Source of the DNA: Pseudogymnoascus destructans
Lineage: Eukaryota > Ascomycota > Leotiomycetes > Thelebolales > Thelebolaceae
Assembly (NCBI RefSeq): GCF_001641265.1
Contig: NW_020167531.1
Coordinates: 868,001-932,000, forward strand
DNA: 64,000 nucleotides
Direction of reading: 5' to 3'
In this document: positions 42,789 through 52,858 of the stretch, piece by piece
Numbering within the stretch: the stretch's first letter is position 1
How the letters are laid out: each line of letters begins with the position of its first letter
Notes under the pieces: model-generated
Seen by the model: the letters and a program-made list of their open reading frames with translations, nothing else
The model's database searches: none
What the model was told of the DNA's origin: nothing
Program-made: the position numbers and the translations under genes

Positions 42789-43255
42789 TCATTTCCAGCT
42801 CCAAAGGGCCATCAACTGTATCCAATAGGTCCTCCCACAGCAACTGATATTGCCCACTGCCATCTCACATTCCTCCCCCACGCCACGTCGCTCTCGAGCC
42901 TCAAATGCAGTCGTGCGGCACAAACCACTCCACAACCGGACCGTACTCTCCCCAACCACTCTCCCAGTCCTGGATATCAGATGTTCGTAAAACCAACCAA
43001 CGGGCCTTGTATATTCATCCACCACTTTTGGGGAGAGATATTCCTCTTCGAGGAAACAAACGTGGGGTGAATTGCTCGTCCCTGGCGCGGTAGGTGTGGC
43101 GGTAATATGGTAGGTATGATGGGAGATATGGGTCGTCATCATCGTAGTAGTAGTTTTCTCGGTGGCTGTATGGAGGGTTGTGGAGTTGGGGTTTGTGATA
43201 GGGGTGGTTGTGTTTGTAGCCATCGTTGGTGATGGAGTGTCGATATTCGTAGTAG
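42789..43255 (-). pseudogene. Hypothetical gene fragment cut by Gyp-2
   Basis: Two minus frames have protein-like composition: AYYEYRHSITNDGYKHNHPY with many Tyr and Asp (about 43255-43060), then CFLEEEYLSPKVVDEYTRPV and GWFYEHLISRTGRVVGE in the next frame (to 42789). Gyp-2 sequence begins at about 43259, so the upstream part is missing. A splice or frameshift near 43060 would be needed to link the two. No family recognised. Confidence 0.35.
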
Positions 43256-43258
43256 GCG

Positions 43259-43640
43259 AACAAAAGCGAGCTCCAGTTTCGCATGCCAAACGGACCCTCA
43301 CGCGATACCACCTCGGGATGACTGCTGTGGCAAACAAAGCATCTTCCCGACGCGCACGCAAACGGAGTTGTTCCGGACGCAATTACCAGCCATCATTCTG
43401 ATAACAAAGAACGCTCCGCTCACGGATACCATTCGGAGACGTTGCGGACATGATACTAGCCGCGTGCTTTGCGGACAAAGCACTCTCTCAGGAGGGGGGT
43501 AGTGTAAGGATGCCTGTCCCTCAGTGACGGAAAGGATCTGAGTCCGGCAGGTTATGGTCACCTGATAAGAGTAAAGGCAGGTTAGCCGAGTCGGACCCGT
43601 TTCGGGTACTTAAGGAGATTGACCCAACGGGGGTAGTGAC
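43259..43640 (+). mobile_element. Gyp-2 3' end fragment and start of its LTR
   Basis: The reverse complement of 16326-16560 (region upstream of the antisense gene), ending in the polypurine tract CAGGAGGGGGGTAG and then the LTR start TGTAAGGATGCCTG at 43503. The LTR breaks off near 43640. Confidence 0.82.
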
Positions 43641-43800
43641 GGGGTGTGTTGTAATAGTCACATGATCTCACGTGATCTCCGGTCGGATTATCGGTAAAGC
43701 CAAGTATAGGTTACATAGTCAGGAATACATACATTTATTACTCAACAGAAGGTCTCTGAGTCGGACAAGTCACGGTCACGAGGTGAGAGTGAAGGCAGGT
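43641..43800 (+). repeat. Diverged Gyp-2-like LTR piece
   Basis: 43750-43800 (GAGTCGGACAAGTCACGGTCACGAGGTGAGAGTGAAGGCAG) parallels 43540-43580 of the previous LTR and is continued after Gyp-3 at 44736 (GCAGGTTAGCCGAGTCGG). It is therefore the left part of a second LTR split by Gyp-3. The first 110 bp are unassigned. Confidence 0.5.
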
Positions 43801-44735
43801 GTCATACTGACATTCGTTGCACTCAGTTTGCTATCAAACTCAAGAGCAAACTTAGAAATCTCCTCCTCAAACCTACAAGTCACCATACATATCTTGGCTT
43901 ATCACACCAACAACAGAAGCAATACTACTCAACGATTGCTGCAAACTCTTCTACTACATCTGTTTATGCTACATACATCACAGCATATCATTTGGACACT
44001 CATTGAACAAGTTATTAAGAAAATCTCCTCCTTAAGGGGGTGGGCCAATACTACCACATGGCATATCTCTACCAACTAGAGGCCTAGTAACATGAACGAT
44101 AGCTCTAGAAGCTTCTACAACCCTCTATGATTCATTACACGTCATCGCTCCTTAGTTACCCACAAGATTGGTTAAGTTATGACATAATTTATCTATAGGT
44201 ACTCTGACCTTGGACCTCCTTTTCACTTCCTATAGGCTAGGAACCCAAGAGATGGTTCTATGGGATTCTGTTACTTTCACTACATGATTAGCAAGCTAGT
44301 TGTGGGTCGCACTTGATTTCTAATACATTTACCAAGCCTGGTTAGTCATGGAAAGTCATGGAAAATGAGAGAACTACACTCCTTTGGCATAAATAGGATT
44401 GCCCTTTCCTTAAGAAAGGGCAAGCAGGCAATACAGTAAATCGACTATCACATACTTCCACGTCTTTTACAAGCTTCCAAGCATTCATCTTGTTACTCCT
44501 TGTTTCTGAAAAGTCAGTGAGGTGCTAACCTCTGACTTACCCCTGAGTTCCCAGACTCAACATTTGTTGCAACTTGTCTGAACCACTTCACTACATCACA
44601 CACCTGATTGCTGCGTTGTGGAATAGTCTAAGCTACGGCCCTTTGGCTCTGTTTCCTAAGACAGTGTGTTGTCTTAGTAAAATCATCCCTTCCTTGGGTG
44701 GCTAGATTCTCACATCTGGTGCACCCACCATTACA
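43801..44735 (+). mobile_element. Gyp-3 3' tail and LTR
   Basis: Tail 43801-44040 matches 718-954, and the LTR is 44041-44735 (695 bp, TGGGCCAATACT...CCACCATTACA). Like the copy at 1 kb, only the 3' end is present, which suggests both were truncated in the same way. Confidence 0.88.
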
Positions 44736-45394
44736 GCAGGTTAGCCGAGTCGGACCCGTTTCGGGTCGGGACTTAAGGAGATTAATGTAACGCTGACTTC
44801 TAAACGATAGAAGACACAGAGGTTCTCTTGCGTAAAGGTTTACTTATCAGAGGAGGCAGGGGATCAGACACAAAGGCTTCAAGTAACACGTTACTAGTAT
44901 ATAACAAATACTGTATTGAGTTGAGCACGAAGCTCCTATCTAAGGAAATACTATCTACTTATATAGTGGCGTCGTGCCTAGTGGACTCTTGGGAACTCAC
45001 TCGAGTCCTCGGAGTCCTGGACTCTTAGGACTCTTCTCATCATCCTGCGAGTCCATCACGTGCCTAGTGGACTCCTGGGAACTCACTCGAGTCCTCGGAG
45101 TCCTGGACTCTTAGGACTCTTCTCATCATCCTGCGAGTCCGTCACGTGATACCTTCGGAACTACTATTCCCCGCTGCCCCTCCAGGTACCAGGGCCGGTC
45201 TCATGCGACCTCCCTCCTTCCTGTCCTGTAGTTGGCCAGCCTTCTTGTTCCGTCGTAACAATTAACCCAACAGGGGTTCCTCTCTTCATCTTTTTTGTTT
45301 CCTTCGTAGTAGACCTATAGGATAGCATCCGTTTAGCCTCTGACTCGCACTCTCATATGCTATTACTGTGAGCTGGGTGCCCTGTGTCCTTACA
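44736..45394 (+). repeat. Gyp-2 LTR interrupted by a solo LTR
   Basis: LTR sequence at 44736-44785 (TTAGCCGAGTCGGACCCG) resumes at 45261 (AACCCAACAGGGGTTCC) and ends GCCCTGTGTCCTTACA at 45394. The interruption is the solo LTR below. Confidence 0.8.
44786..45260 (-). repeat. Solo LTR of a Gyp-4 relative, with an 86-bp repeat
   Basis: 475 bp, TGTAACGCTGACTTC...CCGTCGTAACA, flanked by a perfect ATTAA duplication (44781-44785 and 45261-45265). The part up to CTATATAAGTGGCGTCG-like sequence is the reverse complement of the Gyp-4 LTR R/U5. The rest carries an 86-bp unit twice (from 44973 and 45059, TGCCTAGTGGACTC) that Gyp-4 lacks. Confidence 0.9.
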
Positions 45395-46113
45395 GGTGGA
45401 CGTTGTCTGGGGCTTTTTGGATGGCACCTTTCGAGGCCATTGCTGTCCACTTGGCCAAGATGCTCAGAGGGAGGTATACTTTGGACATAAACGGGAACAT
45501 GGCTTGAACTATCAAGCTATTGTTACACCTGATGGGCTGGTTTCATCGCTCGTTGGCTCCTTTCCTGGTCCAACGAATGACTGGGTTATGTGGCAGAAGT
45601 CTGGCTGTGAAGCAGCTATTCGCAAAGTATATCTTGCTCTCTCTCTTTCTCCCCTTCTCTCTCTTTCCCCTTCTCTCTCTTTCCCCTTCTCTCTCTTTCC
45701 CCTTCTCTCTCTTTCCCCTTCTCTCTCTTTCCCCTTCTCTCTCTCTATTTAAGCTATACTAACATATCTACGGCGAACCAGCATACTTTGCCGCATATGG
45801 CATCTCCTGTCCCTTTGAGCATCCGGAAGGCCAGAGGATGCTTGACGATGACAAGCAGCAGTTTAACACTGCTTTGTCAAGTGTCCGGATCGAGGTTGAG
45901 AGCGCATTTGGCAAAACGCAGGTCCTTTGGACACATACTGCATTTGCTAAAGGAATACGGGCTGGTTGGTCTCCAGTGGCAGCTGTCTTTGTGTCAGCAA
46001 TCTTGCTGACCAATTGTCACACCTGTCTTTGTGGACAAAGATGGCGGAATCGGTTTTTGGTGCTCCCTCCAGAGCTTCACGAGTATTTGGATTTGTCTAA
46101 AGACTCTATCTAA
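45395..46113 (+). pseudogene. PIF/Harbinger transposase (DDE_4), 3' part
   Basis: Starts abruptly after the Gyp-2 LTR: VDVVWGFLDGTFRGHCCP with a catalytic Asp, YFGHKREHGLNYQAIVTPDG, SFPGPTNDWVMWQKSGCEAA. A pyrimidine tract, probably an intron (GTATAT donor at about 45627, branch-like TACTAAC at 45756 but no clear acceptor AG), separates the C-terminal part: YGEPAYFAAYGISCPFEHPE and RIEVESAFGKTQVLW with the third catalytic residue, Glu. The stop is near 46113. The N-terminal third and the element's ends are missing. Confidence 0.85.
45640..45748 (+). repeat. Pure pyrimidine microsatellite (CTCTCTTTCCCCTTCT)n
   Basis: About six copies of a 16-bp unit made only of C and T, within the putative intron of the Harbinger transposase. 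Confidence 0.92.
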
Positions 46114-46206
46114 GGTATGTACATTCTCTCTCTCTCTCTCTTGTGCTCATAAGAATCATAAGATCTTATGATCTCTGTACCTAATCCTCCCCGTTGAGAG
46201 ACCAAT

Positions 46207-47141
46207 TGTAATGGTGGGTGCACCAGATGTGAGAATCTAGCCACCCAAGGAAGGGATGATTTTACTAAGACAACACACTGTCTTAGGAAAAAGAGCCAAA
46301 GGGTCATAGCTTAGACTATTCCACAACGCAGCAATTAGGTGTATGATATAGTGGAGTGGTTTAGACAAGTTATAACAAATGTTAGAGCCTGAGAACTCAG
46401 GGATAAGTCAGAGGTTAGCACCTCACTACTTTTCAGAAACAAGGAGTAATAAGATCAATGCTTGGAAGCTTGGAAAAGACGTGGAAGTATGTGATAGTCG
46501 ATTTACTGTATTTTCTGCTTGCCCTTTCTTAAGGAAAGGGCAATCCTATTTATGCTAAAGGAGTGTAGTTCTCTCATTTTCCAAAACTTTCCATGACTAA
46601 CCAGGCTTGGTAACTGTAGTCGATGTAAGAGAATCCCATAGAACCATCTCTTAGGTTCGTAGCCTATAGGAAGTAAAAGGAGGTCCAAGGTCAGAGTACC
46701 CCTATAGACAAATTATGTCATAGACAAATTATGTCATAGACAAATTATGTCATAACTTAACCAATCTTGTGGGTAACTAAAGAGCGATGACATGTAATGA
46801 ATCATAGAGGTTCGTAGGAGCTTTTAGAGCTATCGTTCATGCTCCTAGGCCTCTAGTTGGTAGAGATATGTCATGTGGTAGTATGAGTGATGTCATGTAA
46901 TGAATCATAGAGGGTTGTAGAGATATGCTATGTGGTAATATCGGCCCAGTAACTAAGGAGCGATGACATGTAATGAATCATAGATGGTTGTAGCAATCGT
47001 TGAGTAGTATTGCTCTTGTTGTTGGTGTGATAAGCCAAGATATGTATGGTGACTTGTAGGTTTGAGGAGGAGATTTCTAAGTTTGCTCTTGAGTTTGATA
47101 GCAAACTGAGTGCAACGAATGTCAGTATGACAACATCGGTG
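46207..47141 (-). mobile_element. Gyp-3 LTR and 3' tail, rearranged
   Basis: The LTR runs from TGTAATGGTGGG (46207) to about 46948, with internal changes: AGACAAATTATGTCAT three times in tandem (46706-46752), and segments around GGAGCGATGACATGTAATGAATCATAGAGG repeated at 46785, 46890 and 46960. The tail (46990-47141) matches the other Gyp-3 copies. It is bordered on the right by a stray ATCGGTGCACCCACCATTA, another LTR end. Confidence 0.8.
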
Positions 47142-47149
47142 CACCCACC

Positions 47150-48066
47150 ATTATAGTCACGTTCTATACTGCTTACAATGGATAACTTCTCGGCCCATAT
47201 TGCTGCAGTGGAATCGACGCCTCCTCCTCCAAACATATGAATTATCTGGCTTCCTCCAAATGCGACCAGTCGATATCAACCTCTTGATCAAGGTATTATA
47301 GCCTCTTTAAAAAGCTATTATCATTGGCAATGGCTCAAGTTCATGCTCGAATCTTTTAGCAACAACCTGGATCCAATCAAAACAATGACAATACACTTTG
47401 CAATTTGCTGGCTTATTTGATCATGGCATCACGACGTTACAAATACGACTATCTACAATTGCTTTCGAAAAAGCACGATTCTTTTACGCCCAATACAGCT
47501 TCCTATACACCCACTCCCTGTTCTAAACGACTTATATACTCGAGTACAACAAGCTGGTCATATATTAGACGCTATGGACCTTTCGAACTTTTTGAATCCA
47601 GCGGAGGAGGGAATACAAGAGGTGGAGGGAGGCTTAGATGAGGACACAATTCTACAGGAGGCGATGGCTCCATATATACAGGTTTCCGATGCTCAAGATG
47701 ATGATGATGAGGAGCCCCAGCATCGCTACATACATCACGGCATATCATTTGGACACCCATTGAACAAGTTATTAAGAAAATCTCCTCCTTAAGGGGGTGG
47801 GTTACCACATGGCATATCTCTACCAACTAGAGGCCTAGGAACATGAATGATAGCTCTAGAAGCTTCTACAACCCTCTATGATTCATTATCACCACACAGA
47901 ATGCTGTACAAGCCCTCCAAGTTCTGATTGAGTTCTCAGAATCTGAGAATAGTGGCATCACGGATCCAGCATCATTTTTGCGCTCTTTAGAGCGTGTGGA
48001 GAGGAAATTAGTGGCCAAACAGGCCAATGAGTTGATTCAAGGCACGTTGGATGGATGGATGGTTTA
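47150..48066 (+). pseudogene. Tigger/jerky-type transposase C-terminus, eroded and interrupted
   Basis: Scattered over frames are segments typical of the last third of jerky/Tigger DDE_1 transposases: CDQSISTS*SRYYSLFKKL (family: RYQPLDQGIIASFK), WLKFMLESF, then MDLSNFLNPAEEGIQEVEGG (about 47572). After an inserted Gyp-3 scrap comes TTQNAVQALQVLIEFSESE...KLVAKQANELIQGTLDGW with a stop at 48066. At least two frameshifts are present. It is unrelated in detail to P1-P4. Confidence 0.6.
47727..47888 (+). mobile_element. Gyp-3 scrap (tail and LTR start)
   Basis: About 160 bp matching 890-1050: end of the Gyp-3 tail, polypurine tract (47790-47796), and the first 90 bp of the LTR to GATTCATTA. It lies inside the Tigger-like remnant. 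Confidence 0.85.
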
Positions 48067-48188
48067 GCTGAGGGGCTACTTCGGGTCTACTTCAGATCAC
48101 TTTCTAACTCGATATTTCTATAACTCAATATATTTATGCATGACCAATTACATCGACTTAACGAGATAATACTGTATATATATATATA

Positions 48189-50048
48189 ACGTACATGTAT
48201 AGCGAAAGCGCCAAACAAGCGAAAGCGCCAAAATGATGCGGTGACCAAACCCCCCAACTAAATGTTAAATTCCTCAACAACAAAACATGCCCCATAAAAA
48301 CGATGAAAGCCAATTAGTGCTAGCTATCCAGGCTATGCAAAGCGACCCAAAGTTACGCCTTCGAGTTGCTGCTAGGATCTATTCTGTGGACCACCGCAAG
48401 CTAGGTCGTCGTCTAGAAGGTGTACCTTCACGACGCGATATCCAAGCCAACTCACGGAAATTAACTAACCTAGAGGAGTCCGTCCTTGTTCAGTATATAC
48501 TCGACCTAGCTGCCAAAGGGTTTCCTCCTCGGCTGTCTGTTGTTGAAGATATGGCAAGTCGACTACTTGCAACACGCGACGCGTCACGCGTTGGGTCGCG
48601 TTGGGCTTCAAACTTTGTTAAGCGGCGTGTAGAGCTCCAGACACGCTTTCAGCGCAAATACGACTACCAGAGGGCTAAGTGCGAAGATCCAGAAGTTATT
48701 AATGGCTGGTTTGAGCTTGTGCGTAACACAATTGCGAAATATGGTATCGATGAAGCAGATATCTACAACTTTGATGAGACTGGGTTTATGATGGGCGTTA
48801 TCTCAACTGCTATGGTTGTAACAAGCTCAGACGGGCGGGCAAAAGCAAAGAAGGTACAGCCTGGTAATCGGGAATGGGTTACAGTAATCCAAGGCGTTAG
48901 TTCTCAAGGTTGGGCAGTACCACCATTTATCATTGTTGCAGGCAAAAACCACCTTACATCTTGGTATGAGAATAGTGGATTTTCAAGCGATTGGGTGATT
49001 TCTGTTACTGAAAATGGCTGGACTACAAACGAGAGAGGCATGGATTGGATTCAGCACTTTGAGAAGCATACAAAGGCCCGGAGTGTTGGTGGTTATCGCT
49101 TGTTAGTCCTTGATGGTCATGAGAGCCACCACTCAGATGAGTTTGAGGAGTACTGCAAGGAACACAACATTATTACGCTTTGTATGCCTGCTCACTCTTC
49201 TCATCTACTCCAGCCACTTGATGTTGGCTGTTTCGGCCCGTTAAAGCAGGCCTATGGTCGGCAAATTGAAGATATGATGCAGGCTCATATTTCTCATATT
49301 ACAAAGGATGACTTCTTTCCTGCCTTCCACGCTGCATTTAACACTACAATGACGGAAAGTAACATTTGAGGCGGGTTCCGAGGGGCAGGGCTTCTTCCAT
49401 TTGACCCTGAGAGAGTGATATCTACACTTGATCTTAAGTTAAGGACACCAACGCCTCCAAGCTCCCGCCCAGGTACTGCTCAACCTTGGGTTTCTCAGAC
49501 ACCAAACAACCCAATTGAAGCTATGTCACAGTCTACATTTATTAAAACTCGGATTTCACGCCATCAAAATAGCTCTCCAACCTCAATCTATGCAGCTGTT
49601 GACCAGTTTACAAAGGGTGCATCGCAAATAATGCATCAATTAGCACTGCTAAAGGGAGAGAACCAAAACCTACGACAGGCAAATGAAGTACTAAGCAAGC
49701 GCCGGAGAGCTAGGAAAACACGACTACAGCAAGGAGGATCACTTAGTCAACAAGGGGCGCAAGAGCTACAGGATGAGAGGGATGTTGTGCAGCAGGTAGA
49801 GCAGGAAATAAGGGCAAGCCGTGGTCGGAAGCCAAGGGAAGAAACCCGTGCCCGTCGCTGTGGCAAGTGTGGTGAGACTGGGCACAATGCGCGCACGTGT
49901 CAGATTGTAATAGACACCTCTGAGGAAGAGGACTCCGAGTAGTTTCAATTGATTTCTAATGTTGTGGTAGATTTATCGCAATGTTTGTCGTGAGGGTAGA
50001 TAATTTTGGCGCTTTCGCTTGTTTGGCGCTTTCGCTATACATGTACGT
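48189..50048 (+). mobile_element. P3: pogo/Fot1-type DNA transposon, twin of P2
   Basis: 1,860 bp, the same TIRs as P2, TA on both sides (48187-48188 and 50049-50050). All translated frames, including shadow frames, equal those of P2, so the DNA is nearly or fully identical. It is inverted relative to P2. Confidence 0.95.
48287..49942 (+). pseudogene. P3 transposase, interrupted by the same TGA as P2
   Basis: The ATG at 48287 gives 360 codons to TGA at 49367-49369. The same frame continues to 49942 with the coiled coil and CCHC knuckle. Residues are as in P2 (DETGF, LDGHESH, QPLDVGCFG). Because the stop is shared by both copies, it predates the duplication. Confidence 0.88.
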
Positions 50049-50068
50049 TATATATTATCTAATTATAC

Positions 50069-50620
50069 TTATTTATAATTTTTAGTTTTAGAAATATTTA
50101 AATTTATACTTATAAGGTCTAACCTTAAGACTATTTCCCTTACTAGAGTGTAGGTGTTGACATTCCAAGTCCTTGTCTGGTGGCAGTTTGGCAGTATAGA
50201 CTGGCGCCTTTCTTGAGCTGTTTTGCCCATTTTCTTGAAATCTTCTTGGGCTTCAAGGAAGTCATCCTGAAGTTCATCTTTATTCTCAGACTCATCTGCT
50301 GGGGTTGTTTTCTCATTCATAGACTTGTAGTCTTCTGGGTTTCGGTCAGCCATCTTGGCTTTTTCTTTGGCAGTGTGTGCCATAGCAGCTTTGCTATTTT
50401 TTTCGTAGTAGATCAGACTCATATCGCCAAAGGCCCTATTGTGCAGTTTGTCGACTGTAGGAGCCACTCGAGAGGAGCGCACTTCCCTCACAGCTATATT
50501 CCTTGTCGAGGGAGCATTGTGAAAGGTCTGATCTATGAAGTTGGTGATGTTCTGTAGCTCATGAGCAGACAATGGCAGGATAAGCTGCTGTTGTGAAATA
50601 TCTTGAAAATGAGAAGTCAA
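50069..50620 (-). CDS. Hypothetical ORF of 183 codons
   Basis: Minus ORF MTSHFQDISQQQLILPLSAH..., with an acidic helical middle (ADESENKDELQDDFLEAQED, FKKMGKTAQERRQ). Composition and codon use look more like coding DNA than the opposite frame, which reads as hydrophobic low-complexity sequence. It is head to head with the gag fragment that starts at 50593. The last codons run into AT-rich DNA, so the natural 3' end may be lost. It could be part of another retroelement; no family recognised. Confidence 0.3.
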   Translation of the reverse strand: MTSHFQDISQQQLILPLSAHELQNITNFIDQTFHNAPSTRNIAVREVRSSRVAPTVDKLHNRAFGDMSLIYYEKNSKAAMAHTAKEKAKMADRNPEDYKSMNEKTTPADESENKDELQDDFLEAQEDFKKMGKTAQERRQSILPNCHQTRTWNVNTYTLVREIVLRLDLISINLNISKTKNYK

Positions 50621-51454
50621 AAATCAGCACTACTCGCAATAGAGAATCACACCAGAAATTCACTAAGATCCCATACCCTCCTACTCTCACAGACGGAATA
50701 GAGCCAGCTTATGACGATTGGAGCATTAAGATAAAGATGAAGCTCGAGGCGAACCTTGACCATTTTCCTACTCCAGCCCTTCAGATGGGTTATGTGCAAA
50801 GCAGACTAGGTGGCAAAGCCTCCTCTCACATCAATCCACGCCTTCAATCTACTCAGAACAAGTTTCAAACTGTAGAGGAAATGTTTGAAGTCCTAAACAG
50901 AGTCTTCAGTGATCCAGACCGCTGCTTTACTGCACAACGCGCTTATAGAAAGCTCTTCCAAAACAAGGATAACTTTGCTACCTTTTGGGCAGAGTTCCAG
51001 AGACTCACTGTTGAACTGGATTACTCAGAGGAGACCCTCATTGATGACCTCCGCCATAAGGTTAATATGAAGATGCAGACTGCTTTAATAGCAGAGATAA
51101 ATCCAAGCTCTCTCCATGCCTTTGCACAAAAGTGCTTACTGATTGATCAGAATATCCAGCAACTTCAAATCCAAGATGCTCGCACTGTCCCTCAAGTTAT
51201 TCAGCAAGCCTTTAAGCCACAAGACTTTCACAGTAAGGCTAAGCAGCCTACTACAAACCCACCTGCTTGCTGGCTTTAGACCACCAAGACTATATCGTGC
51301 ACCACATCAGAACCCTGCAACTGAGAAGTTAATGCAGGAAGGCCGCTGCTTCCATTGCCAGCAAACTGGACACCGAGCTTATGAATGTCCTACCAAGAAT
51401 GCTCAAGTCCACGAAGTTAGCACTTATGATGCTCCACTTTCGGGAAAAGAATAA
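50593..51454 (+). pseudogene. Gyp-7 gag fragment with zinc knuckle
   Basis: The frame 50593-51279 has a Ty3/gypsy gag core: PYPPTLTDGIEPAYDDWSIK, MGYVQSRLGGKASSHINPRL, DPDRCFTAQRAYRKLFQ, FWAEFQRLTVELDYSEETLI. It stops at 51279. The CCHC knuckle GRCFHCQQTGHRAYEC continues in the next frame (about 51340-51390) to 51454. No pol follows, and host gene space starts within 250 bp. It is a different family from Gyp-1 and Gyp-2 by sequence. Confidence 0.85.
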
Positions 51455-51668
51455 CCTTCAGACAAGAAATACTATTCAGGGTTACCTAACAAGTTTGGGC
51501 CCGGACAATCTATCCGTATAAGTCAGGTATTCTAATTAAAGAATCCTTATACCAGAGATTCCCCCACATCCCGTCACCGAGGAGTCTTCATATCTCCCTC
51601 CCCCGTATTCCCCCGTAAGCCAAACCCACCCGCCCCCTAATATCAACCCAACCATGGCAATACCCACC

Positions 51669-52858
51669 TCATGTAGGCCTCTTAAACCTAACCCACCCAT
51701 GAGTCCTCTCCTCCACCCCCGCATCCGCCCCCAGATGCCCCTCCCTCCAGCACCTCACACAATACAGCGCCTCCTCCGCGTCCCCAAAATTGTCCTGGCA
51801 GCCGCGACACAGCACAGTAGCGTGATCATAGCATATCACGCATGCAGTAGCGGGTTCCGGTGCAGGTTTCCGAGGGGGGCCGCGGGGCGAGGAGACAGGG
51901 GCGGTGGATGGGGCGGAGGGCATGCCTAGGGCGTCTGTTGTGGTGGGGTTTTGGAGGGCGGCCATGCGGGCTGCGTTGGTGAAGGCGAGGGCTTCGGGAT
52001 CCGGGGGGGGGAGGAGGGTGGAGGGGGTGGAGGGGGTTGAGGGGGTGGAGGGGAGGGTGAGCGGGTGGGTGGTGGGTGTTGGGTCTGGGGGGGGTGGTGG
52101 TTGTGCTTGTGGTTGGTTGGCTGCTTCGTCCCTTTCTTCGAGATGTGCTTCGTCGAGGAGGCGTGCAAGGATCTCTTCTGCTTCCCGTGCTTCTGCTTCG
52201 TCATCGAATTTCTCTGCGTCTGACTCACCAGCTGGTGAGTCCCTTGCATCTGAGTCTCGGGACCCCGCATTCTTGGGGATTTTGTGTTTGCCTTCCGACT
52301 TGAGCAGTTTATCTGAATCCGATAGGCTATCGGCAGCTTCTTCACGCAGACGTCTAATCACATCTTCGGGAGTTGGCACCTTCGAACCTTCCCGTGATGG
52401 CCGCCCATCAGACTTGCTTACGGGAACATCATGTGATACCCCCCGTGCAAAATCTAGAGCTTCGCGCGCCAGCTTCCTGTCAGCTCTGCCATCGATCTCC
52501 ACAATCGGCGAGTCGAGACTGGAGATGGCAGATTCCGTCTGTGCGCTAGCGTTGGATAGAACACCGAAGGTTAAGGGAAGGTGCGACCCAGAAGAGCTGC
52601 TTTTGGCGTCACCGCCACCACCATTGCGGAGCGCGCGGAGACGGTCGGAAAGGAGTGTATCGGGGGTCTGCAGGGTGCCGGGGATAGAGAGGTTGGGTCT
52701 ACGGAAGAATTAGAACGAGCTGGTGGAGATTAGGGGGTGTGTGGGGGGTTGGGGGGGTTAAAGAAATGTGATAAACTGTACCGTGAGTGATCGAGTGAGA
52801 CGGTTGTTGGACGGAGAGCGTTGAGTCTGGCCAAGAGGTCGGCAGGGTCATCGGCCAT
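51669..52858 (-). CDS. ANCHR-like (abscission/NoCut regulator) zinc-finger protein, 368 aa
   Basis: Exon 1 is 52858-52782, an 83-bp intron with GTACAG...CGTAG follows, and exon 2 is 52698-51669. The join gives DHS-R-PNLSIPG in frame. The N-terminus MADDPADLLARLNALR and the DRLRALR repeat are helical, as in MIT-interacting proteins. Middle: PTPEDVIRRLREEA, acidic helix AEEILARLLDEAHLEE, long Pro/Thr linker. C-terminus: a Cys/His cluster of B-box type (CVICYDHATVLCRGC, YCVRCWREGH, ending HGWVRFKRP). Family members delay cell separation through ESCRT. The call rests on this C-terminal module plus the amphipathic helix, and the function in fungi is inference. Confidence 0.75.

Noticed and set aside
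49360..49380. Programmed TGA readthrough in P2 and P3 transposase
   Set aside because: The context after TGA is GGC, not the known efficient CTA-type context, and P1 has a sense codon there; kept only as one option in a finding.
51904..52713. 269-codon plus-strand ORF opposite the ANCHR-like gene
   Set aside because: Gly/Ser/Val low complexity arising from the Pro-rich linker on the other strand; no domain.
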